Positions 1-12,300 of a stretch of DNA of 64,000 nucleotides are shown piece after piece. The number at the start of each line of letters is the position of its first letter. Positions within the stretch are counted from its first letter, which is position 1. The position numbers and the translations under genes were made by a program. The notes under the pieces are model-generated. The model saw nothing but the letters and a program-made list of their open reading frames with translations. It was not told the origin of the DNA and ran no database searches. Source of the stretch: Allodiplogaster sudhausi (lineage: Eukaryota; Nematoda; Chromadorea; Rhabditida; Diplogasteridae); assembly GCA_945643635.1 (NCBI GenBank), contig CALZFC010000166.1, forward strand, positions 158,515-222,514, written 5' to 3'.

Positions 1-185
1 TCTTGTTGATAAAGTGCATCGTTCTATATTTGCTATATGTATATCGCTATCGTTATAATTTGCACGACATTCGCAAAATTTTACAAAAATGAAATATTAA
101 TATGTATGAAGCATTCGACAAATGCAGAAGGCGTCATTCAATTCCTTCTTTCCTAACCTCCTACTTTTTAAAAAGAAGATACCAG

Positions 186-822
186 TGTGGAAAGAGAAAT
201 GTGACAAGCAATCAATTTGCCCTTAATTCGTTAATAACTCTGATTGTGAGATTGGAGAGACAAGGAAACACAAAAAGGGTGAGCAGTCAATCTTTTGAGG
301 ACGAAAAGTTGTACACCATCGCACTTTTGTGCCACTGATATTCAGAATAATTGTGATGGAAATACTTTAAGCCTATGACAGAACGTCTTCAGTTTGTTTA
401 TTTGAAAAATTATTTTGTGTCAGTTTAGTGTCTATTTATGCTGCTTTTATATAATGTAAGTGCTCTCGGTAAAGGAGCACTATTTATTTTTAACAAATTA
501 TGCACAAATGTATAATACAATTCCTAATTTGCAACAATTGCACACGAAGATAAGGACTACAAATACAATTGTTACCGCGCTGCTGATGACAGTGAATTGC
601 TTACAAATAAATGAGGTCTCTAAAAGTTGTATAAAAAGTTTTCTAAATGCTGTAAATCAAGTTGTTGATGAGGTCGAGAACGCTTTTCCATATCCCGTTT
701 TCCTTCATATGCTGAATGTGTTTCACGCGATTCGATCGAGTTCGTCGGAATGGCTTGTAGCATCGTACACCGACCTCATTTCGTCCTCGATAAAAACCAA
801 AAGTGAAAATTATGCAATTTAA
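186..822 (+). CDS. 3'-terminal exons of an unrecognised gene (partial)
   Basis: Two open segments join in phase. The first is 186-278 (acceptor ATACCAG, donor AGG|GTGAGC), the second 475-822 (acceptor GGTAAAG, stop TAA at 820-822). Together they give about 146 residues with no stop. The product is helical and mostly hydrophilic, with stretches such as NQFALNSLITLIVRLER and WLVASYTDLISSS. An AATAAA at 829-834 follows the stop by a few bases, which supports a real transcript end. The gene must begin left of the window. I do not recognise the family; helical-repeat proteins would look like this but nothing proves it. The alternative is a single open frame starting at a GTG at 460, which is less likely in an animal. 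The splice choices are inferred from consensus only. Confidence 0.4.
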
Positions 823-828
823 AATAAT

Positions 829-834
829 AATAAA
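829..834 (+). terminator. Polyadenylation signal AATAAA
   Basis: An AATAAA lies 7 bases after the TAA that closes the open frame ending at 822, in an AT-rich run. The position suits the 3' end of the partial gene at the left edge of the window, though the distance from stop to signal is short. Confidence 0.4.
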
Positions 835-2108
835 ATATTATTTGAAGCTTAAAAAGAAAAAAAATATTAATGAAGTTATTACCGTGCTAGGCTGATCAAG
901 GAGTGTGGTCAGGCTGGTGAAGGGAGACATGAACAATCGCCGTAACTTCTCACTCTTCTGTGCTTCCGCAACTTATCGTAACTGGGCAAATGTGAAGCAG
1001 CTTAAGAGTTGAAGTTGCGCGGTAGTTGAGTGGATACGGCTAAAGAACTACTGAAAATATAAAATTGCTGCAATAAGCATACGAATTTCAACATGAAAGA
1101 TATGAAATATTTAAATTCGCTAGGAAGAATGGTGGCATCAAGTCTAAATACACAACGGACAATGCATCCCTTCTAAAGATATTGGCCATCTTCTGCCTTC
1201 AGTTCCAGCATCCAAGCAGTAGAAGCATTCGCCAGTCGAGAAGTCTACGGCGAACTGGCGTTCCAAGTGAGAAACGAGCTGGTCATCCTCATCTGAAAAA
1301 AATTGGCCATTAAACTTTCAAAGCAACATGTAACTCGGCTGTAAGGTCTGCGCTAGCCTACAATGTATGTACATATGTACATAGAGACGCTTAGCCCAGA
1401 AACAAAGGGCTCTAAAAACAAATCGGACATAACCGGTCTACAGGGCTTGTTTTGGCAACAGAAAGAATAAAAAATTTTCTTTGTATCTTGGATGGCAATC
1501 TTTTACACGCGGACAACTAACTTGCGCATGGCGAAATGTATCTGTAGATGTCAGTGAAAGTCCGGTTGAAATCAAAGAATCACGTTGATGCTCTTTCTGA
1601 CTGTTCTGGAATTCAAATGTGATTTTATAAAACATTCTTAAAATCGACTGAAATAAATATTTAAAAAGAGTCATTTTCGAAATATTCAGGTGCCTAGAGC
1701 ACTAGGATAATTTCAAATTATAGTACTTAAAATGCAAACGATTAATTATTTTTTAATGTCATTTGTGCGCATAAAGAAACATACGAACAAACTTGATGAA
1801 TCTGCTTGATGAACAAAGAATCCAATTCTCGATTTATGCGAGAAGCCGAAGGGGAGAGTGCGCCCTGTCCATGAGAGCGGATGACAGTGAGGAGTGCAAG
1901 TCATGAGGGGGCGGGTTGTTGGGGGAGGGCAGGAGAAATTGCACCCTCAGGCGATTGCCATACGATAATATTGTCGTAATCGGTCAGTAATTGGTCCGCT
2001 CACTGTTCCCTTCAGCGAAGCTCTTTTTGCCAATTAATATTCGCGGTTTAACTTAATTAGATGACGAGGTATCAAGCGATAATTGTCACTTCTTGGGCAC
2101 CTTTCCAC

Positions 2109-2152
2109 TCTCCTCTCCTCTCTCTCTCTCTCTCTCCCTCTCTCTCTCTCTT

Positions 2153-2188
<36 letters not shown>
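2109..2188. repeat. (TC)n microsatellite
   Basis: An almost pure run of TC dinucleotides with a few CCC and TTT interruptions. Overlapping open frames rich in Ser and Leu come from this simple repeat and are not genes. Confidence 0.9.
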
Positions 2189-2190
<2 letters not shown>

Positions 2191-3344
2191 CCTCACAATC
2201 TTACTTCCTTTCGCTTCTTCACTCTCTCACTCTCTCTCTGTACTAGTAAATTTCTTGCTTGTGTGCCTTTCGTCTCTCCTTTTTCCACAGTCTGCGTAAA
2301 TGTGATCATGTCCAGTAGTAAAACAAGATGAGCGTTGATAAGTAAAAAATATTTGTCAATATTCATTCAAACAAATAAACTTTTCATGTAAAAGCTAGAG
2401 CGTCGAAACGCACAATTGTGTAATTTGTATGCGGAAGAATTAGGCGAAGATGACGTAGATGCTTCGATCGGGGTGTCGCTCCGGACTATTCACAAACAAT
2501 ATGAGCTTTGTGTGAACTTTGAATATCGCGATTCATGGAGACGGTGATGAGGGCGAGGAGTAAGGGTCAGAGCTAAGCCTATTAGTCAGAGCGAGCTATA
2601 GATGATGCGAGCTCAAACATCATTGATGACCTTCCTGCTCTCTTTCCTTAGACTCACCGCGTAGATTCTCAACTTCTCTTTTGCAAGATGATCGATCAAT
2701 GGAGACGAGAAGCCTACAATCAAATAACTAACAGGAATATTGCGACGGATATAGAATTGCCTATGAACTATGGCACAATATTGAAAACATGTGTGAAAAA
2801 TTAATCAATTTAAGTATAAAAAAAGAGTAACCGCATTTCTTTAGGAAGCAGATGAGTTCACAATGCGACGTAGGCATTCTCTCACTTTTTGCAGTTGAAG
2901 TAATTCGAAGAAGGACGAGAGGGTTAAGACATTCAAGCTCTGTTTATGAGAGCAGCATGAGTAGAAAGTCGCTGGCTCTGTCCATGAGAGCAGCAAGCAA
3001 GGGTACTGAGACCTGGGAATGGTTCAGAAGAATCTTGCTAGACGACACCTTCTTGCCAGAAGGCTCCGTAAAATTACACCAAGTACTAATTAGGGAACGA
3101 TTTCAATTTCATGACCATTTCATACAGCAGCTAATTATCGCTTTAATCTAATTGATTAACTTTTAGATATTTTTGAACAAGATATATTTTTAAATATATA
3201 TTTTTTTAATTTCAAAAAAATATTACTGAGACATGACGGTAAACTGCATATGCATTGTTCAAACGTTTCACATGAGATCGATATATTTTCATGGCTGTCT
3301 CTTAGGAATTCACATTCCACTTTTGGCTATAAATGTATGTGTGT

Positions 3345-3404
3345 GTATGTATGTATGTATGTATGTATGTATGTATGTATGTATGTATGTATGTATGTAT
3401 GTAT
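3345..3404. repeat. (GTAT)n tetranucleotide microsatellite
   Basis: About 15 uninterrupted GTAT units follow a short GTGTGTAT lead-in. The Met-Tyr-Val-Cys frames on the plus strand and Tyr-Ile-His-Thr frames on the minus strand are repeat artefacts. Confidence 0.95.
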
Positions 3405-4532
3405 CTCTTCAATCCATATGTATATACATTTGCACTGTGTCTGTTGGTATCGCTATGTATGAAGTTCATGTATGTACATATATGTTGCATGTGTGTACCT
3501 ATTGAAGTCTCTCCAATGCAAGTGTACCACGAAGCGTGAGAGGAGGAGACTCCTGCTCCTCTTATCATTCACCGCGATTCTGCTTACGCATCCCGTTCAT
3601 TTGGCTCTTTATCTCTACCTCCAACTCGCTGTCTCTCGCTCTCTCTCTCGTTCCTGCCATCTCTAACGGTGTCTCTTCTTCTTTGATTCTCTTGCTCCCT
3701 CTTTCTCCCCCCTCCCTCCCCACCCCCAAAAGACGCTCCAGCTCACCCTCGTGTGGTGTAGTTTCTGTTTCTGTTAGAAGAGGTCCAAGAGACGCACGTT
3801 TCGAGGGCATATTCTTTATCTGATCAGGGCGAACTTAATAAGTATGAAGAATAGTTCTCTATATATAAGTGATAAAATAACTCTACGTGCATTCGTAATG
3901 TATGAATCAATAATTGTGTTGGTATTAATGGCATTAAAATGAAAATTTCGCTTTCGGTTTACCCGTCATTGTTTATCAAAAAAACGTTTTGTCAAATTAT
4001 TCGGATCAAATTCAATTAACAAGAAAGGCTCATTTCTTTCCTACGAAACATGTGCAAGCCTTATCTGCCTTATCGTTCACCCCTTTTCTCCTCCGCCACA
4101 ACTCTCTTCATTCTACTCTCGTGTTCCTTCTCTTTGAATTATATGTGTCGTTGTCTTGCATTGATGCATATTGTGGCCCCATTTTTGTTTTACAATTTTT
4201 TATTATGTTTTCATTACAATTGCAATTTTATTGTCTCCTAACATAAGCAAAATATGTATTTTCTGTCTATGCGAAAAAAAATTAAGGCGTATATGCAAAT
4301 TTCTTAGAATTCATTTGCCGAGTGATTATATTTCTCCATTTCTCTCGTTCTCATTATCTCAATTTTTCAGTGTCACAATTCTTTTCTCCTTTTCTCTCTC
4401 TCTCCATCTCTCTCTTTGTTGCTGCTTGTTAACACATCTCCGTTGATTCATTTTTTCGCTTGTTTATGTCTGTGTTTTCTAGACTCTTCCCATCTGTTTG
4501 CTCAAAAAGAAAATGCTTTTAAATAGTTGAAG

Positions 4533-4812
4533 ATGGGCGATCGCGAGAAGCTGATAAAAGAGCGTCGCCAAGATGAAGAAGAAGAAGAGGAAGGCCCCGT
4601 CTCCGATTCGCAGTCGGATGACGTGGCCAGTGATGAGGGAGGGCCAGGTCAGCGAGTATACATATTTGTTTATTATTAAGAAATATAGTTCCTTTATCTT
4701 CTCTCTCTCTACATTTTAGCTTGTCACATTTCTATTTCCACTAATCTCTACTCACTCTTTCCCTCCGTCATTCCCTCCTACTCTCTCACAATCAGTCTCT
4801 CTCAGTCTCCCT

Positions 4813-4855
<43 letters not shown>

Positions 4856-5846
4856 CCTCTCTGTCTCTCTTCTCTCAGTCTCTCTTTCGTTCTCTCCCTC
4901 TTTCTTTCTCCCTCCCTCGCTCTTTCCTCTTTCACTCGAAAAATCTCAGCTTCAGGATCCTCTGTGGTCTTCCCGACCCCCGCGCCCCCTCCTCCGTCGA
5001 TCGTCGTGACCGAGGCTCCTACGGAGGTCGACGGCGCCGCCGCCGGCGGACCTCAGGACCAGCGACTCTTGCGGAAGGTGGCCATGAATAAAGAAATGAA
5101 TAAAGCTATAACCGAATAAATCAATCAAAGCATTTCTACAGTAGGACGGCCTTTAATTTCAATAGAACTTTGGACTGAGGCTTTTCTCGCAAGTTAAAAC
5201 AAGAGCTCTCTAACCTCTGCTCATTTTCAGATACAAAACAGAATACTCACTCATCTCTTGATTTACTACCGCCCTCTCTCTCTATTTCTCTCTCAATATT
5301 TTCTTACGCACGCTCTCCTTCCCTCTCTCTCTCTCTCTTTCCTTGACAGGTGACAGCCGAGACTGTCCCCTACTTCGACATGCCACACCGCTCCGTCTCC
5401 AATGTCACCGTCTGCCCGTCGATGCACTTTTCATGGCATGATCTCAACGTTTCCGTCAGTCAATATCTGTTTTATCGATCGGTAGCCCCTGAATCAAAAG
5501 GTGAATAAATCTATACAAGAATATCAATGCTAATCTGGAATAGGTGGCGGGAAACTCAAAATTCATAATTCGAAAATTATCTTTCACGGTATAGGCCGGT
5601 GGCAGTAACAACAGCAACGGCAACAGCGCAGCATCGACTTCTACGGAAGGCAACGGCCCCTTTTCCTGCATTGAATCGCAAGCAGAGGACGACGACAATG
5701 ACATAGAGCGAGGGCGGCAGAGAAACGGTGGCAAGCAGATACTCAAGAACGGTATTCTTCCTTTCCTTTTTACTTTCTCTTTCCTCTCTCTCTCTCTCTT
5801 ATGTTTAATTAGTCATCTTCACCTCTCCCCCTGCTCTTATCGCTCT

Positions 5847-5882
<36 letters not shown>

Positions 5883-6405
5883 TCAGACCCATTATCATTC
5901 ACTTCTAAACAATTTCGCTTGCATCTTATGCCCTCCTTAAGAGTATTGTTAGAATTCCCTTGGAGGTCTTTAGACGTCTTAGAAGTCAACGTTCCTTTCA
6001 GCTACACATATAACTTGCAGTCTTTGGCGTCGCGCACCCTGGCGAAGTCCTCGCCATCCTCGGCTCCTCCGGCTCCGGCAAGACGACGCTGCTCAACGTG
6101 CTCGCGCAGCGCAACATTGGCGCCCTGAATGTTGACGCTTCTGTCAAGGTGAATATATTTTGGCGGGAAATATTTGAATATTGAATTTTGAGTTTTAAAT
6201 TTTCCTCCACCAATTCCAGGTAAATGGTCTACGCGTCGGCCGAGACTTTATGCGCCGCGTCTCGGCGTACGTCGAACAAGAGGACGCCTTCATCGGCAGT
6301 CTCAGCGTGCGCGAGCAGCTGCAGTTCCATGTAAGCTATCTGTAGTCTGCTTCTCTGTGCCCCCTTTCTCTCTCTATGACTCTCTCTCTCTCTCTCTCCC
6401 TCCCT

Positions 6406-6448
<43 letters not shown>

Positions 6449-7528
6449 TCTATCTGTCATCTCCTCGCTCATCATAATTGTTTGTCATTGGAATTACTCA
6501 TGTTCCAATGACAAACAATTATATATGAAAATTACTTTTGAATGTGCACATGGCTTATATAGACAAAAAAACTTACTGTAAAAGTTACGGTGGACTCTAT
6601 AAAATATACAGTATTCCTCGTCTCCGCAGGCTGCTCTCCGCATGGGCCGCCGCTACTCTCGCCGCGAGCAGTCGCGGCGCGTTGAGTCGGTGCTGAAGGA
6701 TCTCGGCCTTCTGCCCGTGGCAGACACAATCATCGCCACGCGCTATCGATCGAATCTCTCTGGAGGCGAACGGAAACGGCTGTCGTTCGCGGCCGAGGTC
6801 AGGGAAAATATATTTAAAGAAATAGACAACAAACTTAAAGAATTATAAAAATCTCATGATTACGTCGGGACTCGACTTATTCCTGATCTGCTATTTGGTT
6901 TCTTACAAAGATTTCTTTATGTTTTCCTGTTTGTCTAATTTGTTGTAAGACTATTTCCGAGTCAGAAAAGATATACAAAGATGAGAAAGATATACTAGCT
7001 GGTTTGAGAGCCTTTAGTATAAAAATAGCCAATCGAGACGAACAGAGAAGAGCAAGCAGTTCCAAACGGGGAACTGTAATGACCCCTTTTTGAAGTGCAA
7101 GACTCGACCTTGCTATGAGAATGCGAGAAGAAGGAGAGTGAGTGGTGGTGTCAGAACGAAAAACAGTATATGCGCTCGTCTCCGAGTTAATGTGACACAA
7201 AAGTAATATGTGACAAGTTTATCTGCATCCAAACATCAGTATGATCCGTGAGTGCGTTGCTATAGCGCGATGTACATAAATAGCAGATCAGATGGGCGAG
7301 GCTTAGACACGCCGCCTCTCCCCCGCCAGCACAGAGGCTTTATATGCACGAAGCTTAAAATCTAGTACTTTGTTGTCTGCATCTCTCGGCTTGCGTAGTC
7401 CTTTCTCGAGCAGTTTACAGTAGTTTGTAAGGTACTTGAACAGCTTGTTTAACTATGTTAACTGCAGACAAATATACGACCCGACCATATCTCAAGTGAA
7501 GGTTGCATGAAACAATTATGGATTAAGA

Positions 7529-7563
<35 letters not shown>

Positions 7564-9306
7564 TAGAGTACATTAAGTGGCCAAGAAGATGATTCGACAG
7601 GGGTCACAAAAGGTGCCCTCTCTAGATCCTGACTTCTCCGCCGATTCTGCTGTGCGACGAGCCGACGTCGGGACTCGACTCCTTCCTCGCACATCAAGTC
7701 GTGTCGATGCTGCGCAAGCTGGCTGCCAGGAAGGGCATGACCATCCTGCTCACCATACATCAGCCCTCCAGCCAGGTCTTCGAGCTCTTCGATCGGTGCG
7801 GTGTTTTCTTTATTGTCGCTGAAAAAGGAAGTTTTCAGTGGGTATTTGTTTCATTGACTTACTGTTATTAAGAAAGAGTTTTGATTTTTTCATTTCGTTA
7901 CGGTTATTATACAAAGTTACAATTTCACTGGGTGTTAATTTCATTTTCTTATTGTTACTAAAAAGGAAAAAAAAACAATATTTTCCTGGTGGATTTTGAA
8001 ATTATTTTACAGAATTTAGACTTAAAAACTTTAAATGAACAAAATTGAAGAGTATACTTCCTCGCTGAGGGCCGAACCGCGTTCTGTGGCACACCAGCGG
8101 TAGCGGCGAACTTTTGGGAAAAGTTGAACTTTTTTTCTTCTTCTTCTTCTTTGTTTCCTATTTTTCCGGCTCTCATTGTCTTGTTCTAAAATTTTTACAT
8201 TCGCATTCAACGACAACCTTTGATACTTCTTGCCTGAAAAGATACACCGCCAATTGAAAAATAAGTGAAAACAATAAATGAATACTTTCTCTAAAAGATA
8301 TCTTGAGAATCGGTCGGCCACTGCCGCTCAACTTTAACCCGGCCGACCACTTCATCGCCTCACTCGCCGTGCCCGGCGGCAAGCGCGTCGAGGAGCGACG
8401 TCGCCAAGAAGTCATGGTAGGCACCACAATTTTATCCTCTTTTTTAAGCTGTCAATTTATTTATTCGGATAGTTTTTCCTTTTCTTGTAATATGTATATT
8501 TTTTTTATAAAAAATAAAATAATATTTGTTTCTACTCAATAATTTTTAGGTAAAAAAAAAGGCTACTGAAAAAATGCTTATTTCTCCTTGAACACAGGAG
8601 ATCTGCGACGCGTTTGCGGCGTCCGCCGCTGGCGTCGCCGTGACGGGCGAAGCGAGGACGGGCGAGCCGGACGGAGAACGGCGACAGGTTCTCATGAAAT
8701 TCATGCGTAGTCTATTCGAATTCTCTCTGACCACTGTAAAAGGCGTCTCTCTAAATCACATGCTCTCTCGCCCCTGTGTCAGGCAAAAGAGCGCGAATTC
8801 AAGTGTGAAGTTTTGTTTCTCCTTTAACAGACGCTCGGCAGCAGCGAAGAGGGCGCACTCTTTCGTGGCCGGCGACGTGACGGCGTCCAGCGTGAGAAGT
8901 ACAAGAGCACGTACGTTTGAAAATAAATATAAATTTTACTTTCCCGCTTAATGGTATTTCTTTCCTTTCTTACGTATGACGCAAAAAAAACATATAGGTA
9001 GGTGAGGGACGAGCTGCTTGTTCGACTGAGATATCCTTACTGATATCGCTGATGCAAATTCATCCAAATGAAGATCCAAATGCACAGTGTATATTTTTTG
9101 GAATGCCTAACAACAATTCTTCACATGCACCCAGTCCTCATGGAACGATTAATTTCGTGCATGTATGAACTGCTCTGCTTTCTTCAACAAGTTCAAATGC
9201 ATTCAGTATGCAAATTGTTTCTCATCTACATTTTCTCGACATCGATCCGATATTATCGATTGGTATATTCGACTTCTGTCTCTCTGTCTCTCTGTCTCTC
9301 GCTCTT

Positions 9307-9350
<44 letters not shown>

Positions 9351-12300
9351 GATGAGTGTGCTCATGTTCTTAGGCAAGTGAAATTTTTCTAAGTCCAGAA
9401 CTCCCGTTGAAATTTTCGACCTTTATTTTTCTAAGTCCAGAAGTCCCCGTTGAAATTTTCCACCGATATTTTTCTAAGTCCAGAACGTCCCGTTGAAATT
9501 TTTCCCGTTATTTTTCTAAGTCCAGGATTCATTCCACCGTGTTCTTGGTCAATCGAAATATCACAAGTCCAGGACAACGACCGGATCCGAACCTGGGTCG
9601 CTTGCGTAGTATGTTGTAACGTTACCAATCGGTCATTCGTCCATCATGACAACTAGCAAGTGAAGATGTAGACATTCGTGTGGAAGGGATCATACATTAA
9701 AGATCACACATCAGTCACGGAGGGGGATTTCTACTAGTTGGAATATCACAAGTCCAGAACACTGAGAGGAATCGAACCTGAGCCGCTTGCGTCGTATGTC
9801 GTGACGTTACCAATGTGCTATTCGGTCATCATACCAACTTGCAAGTGAAGATGTAGACATTCGTGTGGGATGTGATCATACATCACATGATCACAGATTA
9901 TGCCCAAAGGGATAATATTTTTCAGCCAGTGGTAATATCACAAGTCCGGAATAAATACAACAATTGAGTTTGGCCCGAGGGGGGTCGAACCTGGACCTTT
10001 AGATTTGAAAACTAACACACTACCAATGAGCCAATCGGCCGTCATGCCAACTCTCAACTGAATATGTAGACATGCAAACGTGTATGTGATAGTGATACAT
10101 ATTTCCCAAGGCCAAAACCCCTCGTTAATTATTCAGTACAGGAATATTTTCCAAGTCCTAATATTACACCAGTGACATGTGCTCTCTTAAATGATGACCA
10201 AGTCATTCTCTGTACTTTCACTGTATGTTATGTAATATAATGCCCACGAATTCTATTTATATCATTACTGTTGGTAATGGAATCTATTATGAAATAAATA
10301 ACGCCCACGCAATAACGAAAATAACATATGATTTATGTACATACAAGTTAGAGAAGGGAAAAAAATTACGAAATATGTCATATGGGCTATGATGCATGTC
10401 TTATCAGCGTTCAGGATCTAGAGAGGCAGCGCCAAGGCGGACAAGTGAGAAATAGTGCATATAACAGGAGAGTCAAATCACAAAAAGTCCATTGATCACG
10501 AAAGCTGCAGGATGCGGACAGTTACGACGCTTCCTTCTCTATGCAATAGTAATATTGAAAGTAACTTTGCTGCCTTTCTCGATATGGAAGACGATCTTTC
10601 CCTCCTTGCCAATGGACACGTTTTTGACTGTTTCTTCCTCATCGTTCTCAACCTAAAAGCAAAATGAATTTTTAAATAAAATGAAATGTCAAATAGCAAA
10701 CCATTTCGTATGCTTTCCCGTCCGCGCGAATTCTTTTTCCAATACTAGCTGGACGTTTATTTGGAATTTTTGATTTGTAAACGAACCACTACCAATGAGT
10801 CAATGAGCCAATCGACCGTCATACCAGCTCCCTATTGAACATATGCGCATACATACGTACATGTACAAGTGACAAGTTATACAATAATATATTCCCAACT
10901 CCAAAGCACTCCATGAATTTATATCATTGCATTTTCACAAGTCCAGGAAGAATGAGTAGTGAGAGGATGAACAAAATGTACGGAAATATTCTCTAGTTTA
11001 CAAGCATAAATTAAGAACAAGTATTTCAATGTACTCTATTTAGTATATTGGCCCCAACATTTAGGCAGTACAAAGACAGTTGGCAATGCAAAGACATGAA
11101 TCGTTAGTGCATACATATAGTACAATGAAGCAAGTGAGGGATCTCAATAGCCTTGTATAAAGTAAGAGAAATTGTTATCGAAAATCTCGAAATAAATAAA
11201 TGAAGGAAGAAAGCTATCGGCCTCCCTGTAATATCAGTTACAAAGATGCAGGCGTATATGTTCAAGTGATACAATAATTTATATGTTATGTTCAAGTGAT
11301 ACAATAATTTATTCCAAGTTCAAAAGCCTACCTAGAATAATTCACCATCGTATTTTTCCAAGTCCATTATAATTTTTTTTCAGGAAGAAGAAACATACAT
11401 ATTTTATAGTATGCATCTACCTCTAAAATGATGACCAAGTATTTTCTGAACTCCAATCGGTAGACGTAAAATATTTTGTCAATGTTAGTAAGTCGATTGT
11501 TACAAGAAACAGAAGTGATGAACGCACGTTACAAAGTAATGTTATTTTATTCGATTAGCCTATAACAAATAAGCTGTGATACGAGGAAGTTCAACAGAAA
11601 AATAATTATATTAAAATACACAACTAACCAAAAAATTCTTGTTATAGTTCAATAGTCAGACACATAACTAATGTATATCCAATAAGTTCAGTTCGCATTA
11701 CCAATTCAAGTATGCAACTTATGAATATTATGTACATACAAAAAGGAATTGTCAATGATTGGTTAACTCATATATCTTATCAGTTGGACGTAAATAAAGA
11801 AGACATTGCCAACGCCAAGGAAGGCAGCTAGAACGAAGCCACAAACAATACATTTGATAGCGAAACTCTAACAGTTACATTGCTTCCTACTCTATGCACT
11901 AGTAATAATGAAAGTGACGATGTGAAAGACGATCCGTTCTTCATTGTCTTTTACCACATGTTTGACAGCTTCTACTCATCTTACATTACGACCTTTTTAT
12001 AGAATGTCTAAGAAGAAATCGTAAGCGTGAATTATTTGTCAATGTTAGTTGGTCGATTGTTTTACGAAGCATATGTGGATGTACTCAAGTTTCACATTAA
12101 TGTTGTTTAACTCGATTAGCCTATAACAAATAAGCTGTGATACTAGGGAGTTCTACAAAAAAACAATTATAAAACAAGACACAACTCACCAAAACAATTC
12201 TTGGTGAAGTTCAATAGTCAGACACATAACGAATATATCCATTAAGAATATTGTGTACATACAAAACATATTCACAGAGAATGGTTAATACATATATCGT

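Larger units (their letters stand above)
841..4532. other. Intergenic region without a convincing gene
   Basis: About 3.7 kb between the left-edge gene and the ABCG start codon. It holds a TC microsatellite (2109-2188), a GTAT microsatellite (3345-3404) and TC-rich patches near 3630-3720 and 4310-4430. One short stretch, about 1176-1293, has exon-like codon use and an open plus-strand frame ending in TGA (reading ...EVYGELAFQVRNELVILI), with a 7-bp inverted repeat CGCCAGT/ACTGGCG inside it. It could be an orphan or relic exon. A phrase close to CTCTGTCCATGAGAGCAGC recurs near 1869, 2939 and 2976. No RNA gene was seen. The promoter of the ABCG gene must lie here, but I could not place it. Confidence 0.5.
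6021..8416 (+). other. Exon cluster encoding the ATP-binding domain of the ABCG protein
   Basis: Exons 5-10 encode residues about 169-421. Exon 5 carries Walker A, exon 6 the Q-loop (YVEQED), exon 7 the signature LSGGERKR, exon 8 Walker B, D-loop and H-loop (TIHQPSS). Exon 9 (8051-8122) is a 72-base exon, easy to miss, reading [14 protein letters not shown]; without it the frame between exons 8 and 10 fails. Every catalytic motif is intact, so ATP hydrolysis should be possible. Intron 7 (6798-7625) is the longest in this cluster because of a retrotransposon insertion. Confidence 0.88.

Noticed and set aside
2061..2331. Ser/Leu-rich open frames
   Set aside because: Three overlapping frames of one TC microsatellite.
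2852..3151. 99-codon plus-strand open frame
   Set aside because: No recognisable motif, no clear splice or polyadenylation context; partly built on a short dispersed phrase (CTGTCCATGAGAGC-like). Left unannotated as a gene.
3233..3568. Met-Tyr-Val-Cys and Tyr-Ile-His-Thr frames on both strands
   Set aside because: Produced by the GTAT microsatellite at 3345-3404.
8640..8951. 103-codon open frame across ABCG exons 11 and 12
   Set aside because: It is in the wrong frame for both exons; the correct frame closes in phase with its neighbours.
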